Of a DNA stretch of 64,000 bases, positions 8,824-17,224 are shown in pieces. The position numbers and the translations under genes are program-made. The stretch covers positions 27,704 to 91,703 of the forward strand of contig DASYAE010000003.1 in NCBI GenBank assembly GCA_036501535.1. The letters are read 5' to 3'. Origin of the DNA: DASYAE01 sp036501535. GTDB taxonomy: Bacteria; Actinomycetota; Actinomycetes; Streptomycetales; Catenulisporaceae. Every line of letters starts with the position of its first letter. The stretch's first letter is position 1. The notes beneath the pieces were generated by a model. It searched no databases. It saw only the letters and a list, made by a program, of their open reading frames with translations, and had not been told where the DNA came from.

Positions 8824-9948
8824 TCAGCTGCGCTCGCGCAGCCGGCGGCGGAACTGGTCGAGGTAGACCGCGGCGCCGAGCACCAGCCCGATCGCCACGT
8901 ACTGCCAGTACTGGTTCACCGCGAGGATCACCAGGCCGGTGAGCAGCATCGCGGGGATGAACACGCCGAGCAGGGTGCCGAACATGGACCCGCGGCCGCC
9001 GAACAGGCTGGCGCCGCCGAGCACCACCGCGGTGATGACGGTCAGGTTGTCGGTCGAGTGGCCGGAGATCGTGGTGGTGCCGAAGTAGGCCAGCGAGAGC
9101 AGGCCGGCCGCCCCGGACAGCATCCCCTGCAGCGCGTAGACCTTGATCAGGTGGAGGTCCACCTTGATGCCGGCCCGCCGGGCGGCCTCGGCGTTGGAGC
9201 CGATCGCGTAGGTGTAGCGGCCGAAGGAGGTGTAGGACAGGATCAGGCCGAACACGAGCGTGAGCGCGAAGCTGATGATCACCAGCCACGGGAGCCCGCC
9301 GACCGAGCCCAGGCCGATCGTCTGGGCCAGCCGGTTCGGCACCGAGCGGACGTCCGAGCCGCCGGTGATCAGGTAGCTGATCCCCTCGGCGACCAGCAGC
9401 CCGGCCAGCGTGGTGATCAGCGGGGGCACCTTGGCCTTCGCGATCACGAAGCCCTGGATCGCGCCGAAGGCGAGGCCGACCGCGACCGCGATCAGCATCC
9501 CGACCAGGATGACGCCCCAGCCGGCGTTGGTCCCCGAGCCCGGCTGGCTCTGGTAGTACTCGCCGGCCACGACGCCGGCGAAGACCAGCACCGAGCCGAC
9601 CGACAGGTCGATGCCGGCGGTCAGGATGACGTAGGTCTGCCCGATCGCCATCACCAGCAGCGGCGCGGCGTTCGCGGCGATGTTGCTCAGGTCCCCGGTG
9701 GTCAGGAACTTGCCGGGGGACGCGATGGAGAAGTAGGCCATGATCGCGATCAGCGCGATCGCGGTCCAGGCCTCGTTCAGGGTGACCAGGCGGCGCAGCG
9801 CGCTGCGGGCGGTCAGCGGCCCGTCGTCGGGGCCGCCGGGGCTGCCGGATCCGGTGGTGCCCGGCAGGACCCATGCGTCCTGCGGTGGCGCCTCGCTCTG
9901 CGGCATCCCGGCGATCTGCGTCTGGGCGTCGAATTCCGGCTCGCTCAT
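8824..9948 (-). CDS. Sugar ABC transporter permease (RbsC/FrcC-type)
   Basis: This 374-residue membrane protein has a ~55-residue hydrophilic N-terminus and about 8-10 hydrophobic segments. It carries the BPD_transp_2 signature LTAGIDLSVGSVLVFAGVVA and the family's coupling-loop segment RAGIKVDLHLIKVYALQGM. The start at 9948 is set by the 4-bp ATGA overlap with the ATPase gene, so the two are translationally coupled. It forms the transmembrane channel for the lipoprotein-delivered sugar. Confidence 0.93.
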   Translation of the reverse strand: MSEPEFDAQTQIAGMPQSEAPPQDAWVLPGTTGSGSPGGPDDGPLTARSALRRLVTLNEAWTAIALIAIMAYFSIASPGKFLTTGDLSNIAANAAPLLVMAIGQTYVILTAGIDLSVGSVLVFAGVVAGEYYQSQPGSGTNAGWGVILVGMLIAVAVGLAFGAIQGFVIAKAKVPPLITTLAGLLVAEGISYLITGGSDVRSVPNRLAQTIGLGSVGGLPWLVIISFALTLVFGLILSYTSFGRYTYAIGSNAEAARRAGIKVDLHLIKVYALQGMLSGAAGLLSLAYFGTTTISGHSTDNLTVITAVVLGGASLFGGRGSMFGTLLGVFIPAMLLTGLVILAVNQYWQYVAIGLVLGAAVYLDQFRRRLRERS

Positions 9949-10736
9949 GATGCCGCCCGCCCCGCGCCGTACTCCGGGCCCTGCCCCGGCCCGCGCATCG
10001 CCAGCGCGCCGGTCATCGCCCCGACCAGCTCTTCGACGCTGGTGTTCCGGCCCTGATAGCTGGCCACCCGCCGGCCGAGCCGCAGCACCTCCACCCGGTC
10101 CGCCACCGCCAGCACCTCGGGCATGTTGTGGCTGATCAGGACCACGCCGATGCCGCGGTCCCGGACCCGCTTGATGGTGTCGAGCACCCGGCCGCGCTGC
10201 ACCACGCCGAGCGCGGCGGTCGGCTCGTCCATGAAGATGATCCTGCTGGCGAAGTAGACCGCGCGGGCCACCGCCACGGTCTGCCGCTGCCCGCCGGAGA
10301 GCGTGCCGACCGGCGCGTGCACGTCCGGCAGCTGCACGCCGAGGTCGGCGAACACCTCCCGGGCCTTGCGCGCCATCGCGCGGCGGTCCAGGATCCCGAG
10401 CCACGGCACGAGGTACAGCTCCCGGCCGAGGTGCAGGTTCGCCGCCGCGTCCAGGTCCGGCGCGAGGGCAAGGTCCTGATAGACCGTCTCGATGCCGTGG
10501 CGCTGCGCGTCCAGCGGGCCGGAGAGCTGCAGCGGCAGCCCCGCCAGCGTGATCGCGCCGCCGTCCGGCCGGATCGCGCCGGAGAGCACCTTCACCAGCG
10601 TGCTCTTGCCCGCGCCGTTGTCTCCGATCAGCGCGGTGACCTCGCCGATCGCCGCGCTGAAGTCGGCTCCGTCCAGTGCCTGGACGTGCCCGTAGCGCTT
10701 GTTGATGCCGTTCGCCTCAAGACCTGCCTCTGCCAT
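9945..10736 (-). CDS. Sugar ABC transporter ATP-binding protein (single-domain, FrcA-like)
   Basis: This 263-residue ATPase has every nucleotide-binding motif: Walker A GDNGAGKST (residues 38-46), Q-loop VYQD, signature LSGGQRQ, Walker B RIIFMDEP and H-loop SHN. Unlike RbsA/XylG it has only one nucleotide-binding domain, like the fructose-type FrcA, so it presumably homodimerises. It is the first gene of the importer operon. A LacI-type operator lies 40-53 bp upstream of its start. Confidence 0.93.
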   Translation of the reverse strand: MAEAGLEANGINKRYGHVQALDGADFSAAIGEVTALIGDNGAGKSTLVKVLSGAIRPDGGAITLAGLPLQLSGPLDAQRHGIETVYQDLALAPDLDAAANLHLGRELYLVPWLGILDRRAMARKAREVFADLGVQLPDVHAPVGTLSGGQRQTVAVARAVYFASRIIFMDEPTAALGVVQRGRVLDTIKRVRDRGIGVVLISHNMPEVLAVADRVEVLRLGRRVASYQGRNTSVEELVGAMTGALAMRGPGQGPEYGAGRAAS

Positions 10737-10775
10737 GGCGCCCGCTCGCGGATCCTTACTGCTCGGTGCCCGGGA

Positions 10776-10789
10776 TGGTAACGTTCACA
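10776..10789. promoter_or_regulatory. LacI-family operator upstream of the sugar ABC operon
   Basis: TGGTAACGTTCACA is an imperfect palindrome centred on CG. It matches the site before the lacI-type gene at 11 of 14 positions or better in the core (TGNTAACGTTCNCA). It lies 40 bp upstream of the ATPase start, in position to block transcription. Confidence 0.72.
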
Positions 10790-10971
10790 CAGCGAGTCAA
10801 CGGCGGCCGTCGTGGTCCGTCAAGATGACCCCGATCGATCTGTGACTCCAGCGTGATGAGACCGTGACCTTCATCCCATGAAAAGGGGATCAAGCGGAGG
10901 AAATCGAGTACGGACGCGAAACCGGGGAACGGGACCGAAGGTGCCGAAGCCCTGGCTTGCCGTTTCTTGCG

Positions 10972-10985
10972 TGATAACGTTCCCA
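10972..10985. promoter_or_regulatory. LacI-family operator at the repressor's own start
   Basis: TGATAACGTTCCCA ends 2 bp before the ATG of the LacI gene. It shares the TGNTAACGTTCNCA core with the site at 10776-10789. Its position implies autorepression and argues against the in-frame TTG at 10967 as the start, since that would place the operator inside the coding sequence. Confidence 0.72.
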
Positions 10986-10987
10986 TC

Positions 10988-12013
10988 ATGTCCAGCGAGA
11001 ACCGGGTGCCGACGATGCGGGACGTGGCGCGGGAGGCGGAGGTCAGCCTGATGACCGTCTCCCGGGTGGTCAACGGCGAGCCGGGCGTGCTGCCGGAGAC
11101 CGCGGCGCGGGTCGAGCGGGCCATCCGGAAGATCGGCTACCAGCGCAACGACATGGCCCGGCACCTGCGCCGCAACGCCACCGGGACGCAGACCGTGGGC
11201 CTGGTCATCGACGACCTGGCCAACCCGTTCTTCGCGGTGCTGGCCCGCGCGGTCGAGGACCAGGCCCGGCTGCGCGGCTACCTGGTGCTGATCGGCAGCT
11301 CCGGCGACGACCTGCGCCGCGAGCGCGAGGCGGTCTCGGCGTTCTGCGCGCGCCGGGTGGACGGGCTGATCCTGGTCCCGGTCAGCGGTAGCCACCGCTT
11401 CCTGCGCACCCAGCTGGCCCGCGGCACCAAGGTGGTCTGCGTCGACCGCCCGGCCGAGCAGCTGCAGGTGGACACGGTGGTCGTGGACAACCGCAACGGC
11501 GCGGTCAACGCGACGAACCACCTGCTGGCACACGGCCACCGGCGCATCGGCTATCTCGGCGACCGCCTGGACATATGGACGGTTAAGCAGCGCTACACCG
11601 GGTTCTGCGACGCCCTCGCCGCGGCGGGGCTCGAACCCGATCCGCGCCTGGTCCGGCACGGACTGCGCTCGCGCTCCGACGCGGCCGCCGCGGCCGCCGA
11701 GGTGATGGCGCTGCCCGACCCGCCCACCGCCTTCTTCGCCAGCAATGACCTGACGTCGGTGGGCGCGCTGTCCGGCCTCGGCGCCCGCTCCGGCCAGGTG
11801 GCCGTGGTCGGCTTCGACGACTTCACCCTGGCCGACCGGCTGAACCCGGCGGTGACCGTGGTGGCTCAGGACCCTTCCGCGCTCGGCGCGACCGCCGCGC
11901 AGCTGCTGTTCGCCAGGATCGAGGGCGAGACCTCGGCGCCGCGCGAGGTGGTGCTCTCCACCAGGCTGGTCAAGCGCGGCTCGGGCGAGATCGCCCCGCC
12001 GAGCGCGGCTTGA
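10988..12013 (+). CDS. LacI-family transcriptional repressor
   Basis: This 341-residue protein has a classical LacI N-terminus: helix-turn-helix MRDVAREAEVSLMTVSRVVNG (in part) followed by the hinge helix region (ARHLRRNATG) and a two-lobed periplasmic-binding-like effector domain (GLVIDDLANPFFAVLARAVED; VAVVGFDDFTLADRLNPAVT). It is divergent from the sugar importer operon and two matching operators occupy the shared 251-bp region. It most likely represses the importer and itself until a sugar, perhaps a mannoside, binds. ATG at 10988 is preferred over TTG at 10967. Confidence 0.93.
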   Translation: MSSENRVPTMRDVAREAEVSLMTVSRVVNGEPGVLPETAARVERAIRKIGYQRNDMARHLRRNATGTQTVGLVIDDLANPFFAVLARAVEDQARLRGYLVLIGSSGDDLRREREAVSAFCARRVDGLILVPVSGSHRFLRTQLARGTKVVCVDRPAEQLQVDTVVVDNRNGAVNATNHLLAHGHRRIGYLGDRLDIWTVKQRYTGFCDALAAAGLEPDPRLVRHGLRSRSDAAAAAAEVMALPDPPTAFFASNDLTSVGALSGLGARSGQVAVVGFDDFTLADRLNPAVTVVAQDPSALGATAAQLLFARIEGETSAPREVVLSTRLVKRGSGEIAPPSAA

Positions 12014-12115
12014 GCGTGGCGGTGCCGGTGGTGCCGGGTGTGCCGGTTATACCGGCGGTGCCGGGCCGGTCGTGCCAGTAGTGCTGGTGATGCCGGGTCG
12101 GCGGTGCCGGTGGTG
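12014..12115 (+). repeat. Degenerate GTGCCGG-rich low-complexity stretch
   Basis: About 100 bp following the LacI stop repeat variants of GTGCCGG(T/G)GGT (for example GGTGCCGGTGGTGCCGGG). It has no folded-protein signature in any frame. It could be a slippage-prone spacer; its role is unknown. Confidence 0.5.
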
Positions 12116-12181
12116 CTCGCCGAGATAGTCAGCCGCGATATTCATTTGCCGGGCTGCGAGACGTGGTCGGATGCTGTTGCG

Positions 12182-13105
12182 GTGGTGAATCTCGGTGACG
12201 CGGCGCGGGCATGGCGCGCGGACGGGTTCGTGGTACTTCCGGGCTTCATCCCCGAGGACGAGCTGCGACCGGCCCTCGGCGAGCTCGGCCTGATGTTCCC
12301 CTCAGCCGACGGCTTCCACGACGGAACCGATCCGCGGCGCGATCACTTCCTGGGTGACGAGTTCGCCGGGATCGACGGCTTTCCGTTCGCGAGCACCGAG
12401 GTCGGCCTGCTCGCGGTCCACCCGCGTCTGGTGGATCTCGCCGAGGCCCTGCTGGCCGAGCCGGACCTGCGGATCTACAGCGCCGAAGCGTGGGCGAAGT
12501 ACACCGGGGCCGCGGACTATGAGCAGAACCTGCATCGCGACTACCTCAATCACACGGTCCTGGTCCCCAGCGACGACCCGGGATGTCAGCAGGTGGAGAT
12601 GTTCCTCTACCTCACCGACGTTCCCGAGCAGCTCGGTCCGCCGCACATGCTCTCCCGCGCCCACTCCGGCGACCTGCCGGCCAAGCCCAACTGGTATCCC
12701 CGCGAGGACGTCGCGGACGGCGAGTCAGGGTACATGGCCACCGGCGGGAGGCCGGACCTCTACGAAGCGGAGCTCTCCGGCGCCGGGCCGGCCGGAACCG
12801 TCGTCGCCTTCGAGGCCGGCACCTTCCACCGCGGCACACAACTGACCGCGCCGCGAGGTGTCCGGTACAGCATGCAGATCTGCTACCGGCCCGCCGCGGT
12901 GCAGTGGGCGGACCGGTCCGCCTGGGCCAACAAGTCCTTCGAACCTGCCTGGAGCCGCTTCGTCGAGCGTGCCACGCCCCGCCAGCTGCGGCTCTTCGGC
13001 TTCCCGCCACCGGGTCACCCCTTCTGGACGCCACGGGCACTGGCCGGCATGGCAGAGCGCTATCCCGGGCTTGACCTGGCACCGTGGCGTCCAGTCGAGG
13101 GCTGA
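12182..13105 (+). CDS. Phytanoyl-CoA dioxygenase (PhyH) family protein
   Basis: This protein of ~307 residues belongs to the Fe(II)/2-oxoglutarate-dependent oxygenase superfamily. The beginning matches PhyH proteins (WRADGFVVLPGFIPEDELRPAL). The first two iron ligands are in NLHRDYLNH (HxD) and the distal histidine plus 2-oxoglutarate-binding Arg are in GTFHRGTQLTAPRGVRYSM. The frame is open back to 12038, but the extra residues come from the low-complexity stretch, so GTG at 12182 (or 12185) is chosen; no good ribosome site is visible. The substrate is unknown and no biosynthetic cluster surrounds it. Confidence 0.82.
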   Translation: MVNLGDAARAWRADGFVVLPGFIPEDELRPALGELGLMFPSADGFHDGTDPRRDHFLGDEFAGIDGFPFASTEVGLLAVHPRLVDLAEALLAEPDLRIYSAEAWAKYTGAADYEQNLHRDYLNHTVLVPSDDPGCQQVEMFLYLTDVPEQLGPPHMLSRAHSGDLPAKPNWYPREDVADGESGYMATGGRPDLYEAELSGAGPAGTVVAFEAGTFHRGTQLTAPRGVRYSMQICYRPAAVQWADRSAWANKSFEPAWSRFVERATPRQLRLFGFPPPGHPFWTPRALAGMAERYPGLDLAPWRPVEG

Positions 13106-13154
13106 CCTTCACGCAGTTCGTGATCTGACGCGACTCAGTCGGCCGCTCGGCACG

Positions 13155-13871
13155 CTATTCAGCGACGCGATCGCGGGCCCCACGCAGGGCTATCGCTATC
13201 GCCCCGGCGAGGAACACGAGGCCCGCGCAGAGCGCTGCGCCGAGGTCGTGCGGGGGACGGGCCGGCCAGGTCCACGGGGTGTACCAGGTCACTGTCAGGG
13301 CATACTCGGCCAGCGGAAAGTAGGCCAGTGGGCCGACCCAGGCGAGGTTGCCGCCGACGAACGGGGCGAACAGCAGGCCGATCCCGGCGATCCCGACGAT
13401 GTTGCGGGCCGCGGCAAGCTCGCCTCCCGGCACGGACCGGGATATGGCTCCGGCGGCGAACAGTCCGGCGGCGGCCGCGGTCAGAGCCAGCGCGACCGTC
13501 GGGCGCAGCCACGGCAGCCAGCGCACCGCCGTGCGTTCGGACTCGCCGAACGGGTTGGCGGTGGCGGTCGCGACGATCGCGCCCGCCGCGGTCTCGAGGC
13601 CGAGCGGCAGTTGCTGCGCGGCCGGCGTGATGCCGTGGATCCAGCCTTCGGCGAGGCTGAGCTGGAGCACGCCGGCCAGCCCGATCAGCACCCCGACCGC
13701 GGTGGGGATCCGACGGCTGATCAGGTACATGCGCAGGAGCCGCAGGAAGGCCATCTGCCCGATCCGGCCGGTCAGGCCTCTGCGAGGTGTTCCGCTCGCC
13801 GGCGGCCGGGGACCGCTGCCGGTCTCGTTGCGGGCCCCGGCGCCGGAGCCGGATTCGGTCAGGGCGCTCAT
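13155..13871 (-). CDS. ABC-2-type transporter membrane subunit (small)
   Basis: This 238-residue protein has a ~40-residue hydrophilic start and about six hydrophobic segments (PTAVGVLIGLAGVLQLSLA; TVALALTAAAAGLFAAGA; LGAALCAGLVFLAGAIAIAL). Its start overlaps the upstream permease stop (ATGA). It is the last gene of an exporter cluster headed by an ECF sigma factor. No family-specific residue pattern allows a substrate call. Confidence 0.75.
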   Translation of the reverse strand: MSALTESGSGAGARNETGSGPRPPASGTPRRGLTGRIGQMAFLRLLRMYLISRRIPTAVGVLIGLAGVLQLSLAEGWIHGITPAAQQLPLGLETAAGAIVATATANPFGESERTAVRWLPWLRPTVALALTAAAAGLFAAGAISRSVPGGELAAARNIVGIAGIGLLFAPFVGGNLAWVGPLAYFPLAEYALTVTWYTPWTWPARPPHDLGAALCAGLVFLAGAIAIALRGARDRVAE

Positions 13872-15403
13872 GGCAGCTCCGCGAGGGTGATCCGACCGGC
13901 TCGCAGCGCCGCCAGATGACCGGCGAGCCAGGCGTGCCGGGTGGCGGCGGGCAGCGCCGCGAACTTCTGCGCGGCGCTGTACGCCGGCGTGCCGGGCGCG
14001 GGGATCGCCACGGAGTAGTCGTCTGCCTCCGCTCCCTTGTACAGGTCGAGCGTGTGCTGCAGCGGGACGCCGAGCGGCAGGCCCATCTCCTGGAGCAGCG
14101 CCCCCTCGACCGCCTGCTGCGCCGGATCGGCCGTGATCGGCGAGGCGATCAGGCTCTGCATCAGGGAAACCCCGGCCTGCGCCTGGAGCTGCGGATTGCT
14201 GGGCTTCGCAAGGCTGGTGAAGATCTGCTGCTGGTACCCGAAGTAGAGGACCGGCGCCCCGCCGCCGGCCGGTGTCGCGACCGTGGCAGCGCTCTGCTCC
14301 TGCGCGTCGGGCGGCGGCAGCAGGGGAGAGTCGAGCGGGACCTGTTCGGCGCGCGCCGGTGCGCCCGGCAGCCCGGCCACGACCGCGAGGACCGGTTCGA
14401 GCGAGCTCTGCGCTTGAGCCGACTCGTATTCGAAGGCGGGATGCATGCAGACCGGGACCGCGGCGCTGCTGCACACCGGCGTGTACGGGATCGGCTGGTC
14501 GCTCCCGGCACTGTGCAGCGCCGGGATGATCTCGCCGTTCGGCCCCGCCTTCGAGGTCGAGACCAGGCCGAGGCCCGTGCCCGCGGCCGCGATGCCGACG
14601 AGGGCGACCACGGCGGCGAGCCGGCGCGGCGCGAGACTCAGCGCGGCGCCGCGGAATCCCAGCGTGCCGAGCAGCGCGAGGACGGCGCCGGCGAAGAAGA
14701 TCGACTGGGCCATCGGCACGTCGGGCGGCGTCGGGTAGAACACGCCGATGCTCGGGTCCGGCACCGAGTTGCTCACCGAGATCTGGGTGATCCCGCCGGT
14801 CTCGGCCACCGCCTGCTGGAACACGGTGCTGAAGACGAAGACCACGCCGATCGCGGCCAGCGGCGCGGTGAACCGGCTCGGGAACCAGGCCCCGGCGACG
14901 AAGCCGACGGTGCAGCACCCGACGACGGCCAGCCCGGTCATCACGACCGGCCACCAGGGCGGCCCGCCCCAGGTCGCCTTGGTCGCGGTGACGCCGTAGA
15001 TGCCGGCGACACACCCGGCATAGGCGAGCAGCGTCCAGGCGGCGCACGACCCCCAGGTGGCCGCCTGCCGCCCCCAGCGCGGCCGCGAGGTCGTACCGAG
15101 CAGGTCGGCCATGCCGCGCTGCTTCTCGCGCGCGCCCATCCAGGCCGAGACCCCGGCGGTGAACGGACCGACGTCGGCGAACACGTGGTTCGGAATCACC
15201 GCGGCGCGCATCGGCCAGGTCGGCACCATGCCGTTCGCGGTGCGCAGCGCGTCGAACCAGAACAGCACGGCGACCAGCGGGAACAGCACCGGCATCGCGC
15301 CGCGCCGCGACTCGATCAGCAGCAGCCGGCCGAACCGGCGCAGCACCGAGAGCGCCGCCGCCGGCGGCGGCGCGGTGCGCGCCGGGATGTCGACGGTACT
15401 CAT
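13868..15403 (-). CDS. ABC-2-type transporter permease with large extracytoplasmic domain
   Basis: This 511-residue membrane protein has an N-terminal bundle of six or so hydrophobic helices (residues ~35-285) and a ~220-residue soluble C-terminal region, probably outside the membrane. ATG at 15403 is preceded by a GGGGGA ribosome site. Segment RWGRQAATWGSCAAWTLLAY is typical of ABC-2 permeases. It follows the ATPase gene with a 127-bp gap and overlaps the next membrane gene. Together they probably export a lipid, peptide or antibiotic; the substrate is unknown. Confidence 0.78.
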   Translation of the reverse strand: MSTVDIPARTAPPPAAALSVLRRFGRLLLIESRRGAMPVLFPLVAVLFWFDALRTANGMVPTWPMRAAVIPNHVFADVGPFTAGVSAWMGAREKQRGMADLLGTTSRPRWGRQAATWGSCAAWTLLAYAGCVAGIYGVTATKATWGGPPWWPVVMTGLAVVGCCTVGFVAGAWFPSRFTAPLAAIGVVFVFSTVFQQAVAETGGITQISVSNSVPDPSIGVFYPTPPDVPMAQSIFFAGAVLALLGTLGFRGAALSLAPRRLAAVVALVGIAAAGTGLGLVSTSKAGPNGEIIPALHSAGSDQPIPYTPVCSSAAVPVCMHPAFEYESAQAQSSLEPVLAVVAGLPGAPARAEQVPLDSPLLPPPDAQEQSAATVATPAGGGAPVLYFGYQQQIFTSLAKPSNPQLQAQAGVSLMQSLIASPITADPAQQAVEGALLQEMGLPLGVPLQHTLDLYKGAEADDYSVAIPAPGTPAYSAAQKFAALPAATRHAWLAGHLAALRAGRITLAELP

Positions 15404-15530
15404 GAGCGGTCCCCCGTACATTGATTCAAGACATTGGTCTGCGTTGGTGCTGCGTTCCGGATCGGTGCTGAACTTCGAGTCGGTGGCGCGTGTCTCGCGG
15501 CGTGTGCGGATGCGCGGCGTGCGAACGGGT

Positions 15531-16397
15531 TCATGACCGGGCCGCCGTCAGAACGGCGCTGTAGCCGCGCTCCAGCGGGGCATCGCCGGTGCCGTGGCCC
15601 TCGCCGCGCGCGATCAGCTCGGCGGGGGAGCCGCGGAACACGATCCGGCCCCGGTCCATCAGCGCGACCTCGGTGCAGGCGGCGCCGACGTCCTCGACCA
15701 GGTGCGTGCTGATCACCACGCTGGCGCGTTCGCCGACCTCGCGCAGTAGGGTCCGGAAGGCGACCCGCTGCTCCGGGTCGAGGCCCGCGGTCGGCTCGTC
15801 GAGCAGCAGCAGCTCCGGGTCGTTGACGATGGCCTGTGCGATGCCGACCCGGCGCAGCATGCCGCCGGACAGGGTGCGCAGCTTCGCCTTCGCCTTGTCG
15901 CCGAGGCCCACCCGCTCGACCGCGCGGGCCACCGCGGTCGGCACCCGGCTCGGCGGCATGTCCTTGAGCAGTGCGAAGTACTCGACGAACTCGACCACGG
16001 TGAAACCCGGGTAGAAGCCGAGGTTCTGCGGCAGGTAGCCGAGCCGCCGGCGGATCTCCCGGCGCTGCCCGAACGAGCCCGGGTCGCGGTTCAGCAGCCG
16101 CATGTCGCCGGAGCTCGGCGGGATCACGGTCGCCATCATGCGCAGCAGCGTCGTCTTCCCCGCGCCGTTCGGGCCGAGCAGGCCGAACACGCCGGGCCCC
16201 GCCTCCAGGCTCACCCCGGCCACCGCCTCGGCCCGCCCGAACCGCCGGGTCAGATCGGAGAGCTGAAGGTTCGTCATCGCCCCGTCCATCGGGTCTCGCT
16301 GCGCCGGGCCGTGTTTCATCGGGTTCTGTTTCGTCGGGCTGTGTTGGATCGGGCTCTGCTGCATCCGTTCCGGCTGCGTCATATTCCCTGAGTCCAT
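15531..16397 (-). CDS. ABC transporter ATP-binding protein (CcmA-like) with repetitive N-terminal tail
   Basis: This 288-residue ATPase has Walker A GPNGAGKTT, Q-loop LPQN, signature LSGGM, Walker B LLLLDEPTAGLDP and H-loop STHL. The first ~40 residues are unusual: six pentapeptides (QPERM, QQSPI, QHSPT, KQNPM, KHGPA, QRDPM) encoded by 15-bp repeats. The domain proper starts at MTNLQLSDL, whose ATG (16276) could be the true start; the ATG at 16397 overlaps the preceding membrane gene by 19 bp. It powers the ABC-2 permeases encoded downstream. Confidence 0.88.
   Translation of the reverse strand: MDSGNMTQPERMQQSPIQHSPTKQNPMKHGPAQRDPMDGAMTNLQLSDLTRRFGRAEAVAGVSLEAGPGVFGLLGPNGAGKTTLLRMMATVIPPSSGDMRLLNRDPGSFGQRREIRRRLGYLPQNLGFYPGFTVVEFVEYFALLKDMPPSRVPTAVARAVERVGLGDKAKAKLRTLSGGMLRRVGIAQAIVNDPELLLLDEPTAGLDPEQRVAFRTLLREVGERASVVISTHLVEDVGAACTEVALMDRGRIVFRGSPAELIARGEGHGTGDAPLERGYSAVLTAARS
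16287..16376 (-). repeat. Six tandem 15-bp repeats encoding Pro-containing pentapeptides
   Basis: Six consecutive 15-bp units with a CATCGGG(T/C)TCTG core (plus strand; for example CATCGGGTTCTGTTT and CGTCGGGCTGTGTTG) lie at the start of the ABC ATPase frame. Their period is a multiple of three, so gains or losses keep frame. Confidence 0.7.
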
Positions 16398-17224
16398 GGC
16401 CTTCCCGTTTTCGGTATCCGCGTGGTGTAGAGGACGACTGCGCAGCTGAGCACCGCGACCGCCAGGTAGGGCAGAAAGAACACCGGATCGGTGGCCGCCG
16501 TGCCGAACCCGCCGCCGGCGGCCTCGCCGGCCAGCACCGTGAAGCCCCAGCAGAACAGGCCTATCGCCGAGCCCACGTTCGCCGAGCGGGTCACCGTCGC
16601 CGCAGCCAGCGCGAGGCAGGAGACCGCGGTCATCGGCACCAGCCAGCCGAACGTGAGCCCCTTCGCCTGCACCACCACCGCCGACGCGATCAAGCCGACG
16701 GCGGCGTTGAGCCCGAACACGGCCGAGGCGCGCACCAGCAGCACCATGCGGTCGCTGACCGCCAGGCTGCAGGACAGCTCCCAGGCCGGGTCGACCCCGG
16801 GCCCGTATGCGTAGGCGATGCCGACCGCGGCCACTGCGGGCGCCAGCAACGCGAAACACGGCATGCCGGTCGCCTGCGTCACCGCGACCCCGGTGATCAG
16901 CACCACCGCGGAGGCGAGGACCCAGCCGAGCAGCAGCGACGGCGTGGTCACCAGAGCCCTGGCCAGGCCGGGCGAGCGCAGCAGTCGGCGGGCCAGCAGC
17001 TCGAGCCACCCGGGCTCGGTGTGCCACACATGTGCGGCCACATTGACCCAGACCCGGGACAGGTCGACGTCGTCGGGCACGGCCGACCCATGGAAATCGA
17101 CATGTGCGACGCCGTTGACGCCGGCGCCGCCGGCCCCGACACCCCCGATTCCGGTGTCGTCGAAACCCGTGTCCTCGTAGCCGGCTCCGTGGAAGGGGCG
17201 GTCCTCGTCGTCGATTCCGCTCAT
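16379..17224 (-). CDS. Integral membrane protein of the exporter operon
   Basis: This 281-residue protein has an ~85-residue Gly/Asp-rich cytoplasmic start, then six predicted membrane helices (SLLLGWVLASAVVLITGVAV; CFALLAPAVAAVGIAYAY; VGLIASAVVV; and others). It lies between the sigma factor (ATGA overlap at 17221-17224) and the ABC ATPase (19-bp overlap). This position and topology resemble anti-sigma or zf-HC2-type partners, but no HxxxCxxC zinc motif is visible, so it may be an ABC-2 component instead. No firm family assignment. Confidence 0.65.
   Translation of the reverse strand: MSGIDDEDRPFHGAGYEDTGFDDTGIGGVGAGGAGVNGVAHVDFHGSAVPDDVDLSRVWVNVAAHVWHTEPGWLELLARRLLRSPGLARALVTTPSLLLGWVLASAVVLITGVAVTQATGMPCFALLAPAVAAVGIAYAYGPGVDPAWELSCSLAVSDRMVLLVRASAVFGLNAAVGLIASAVVVQAKGLTFGWLVPMTAVSCLALAAATVTRSANVGSAIGLFCWGFTVLAGEAAGGGFGTAATDPVFFLPYLAVAVLSCAVVLYTTRIPKTGRPWTQGI

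Noticed and set aside
10967..10987. TTG start of the LacI gene
   Set aside because: It would put the repressor's own operator inside the coding sequence; ATG at 10988 gives the usual LacI N-terminus.
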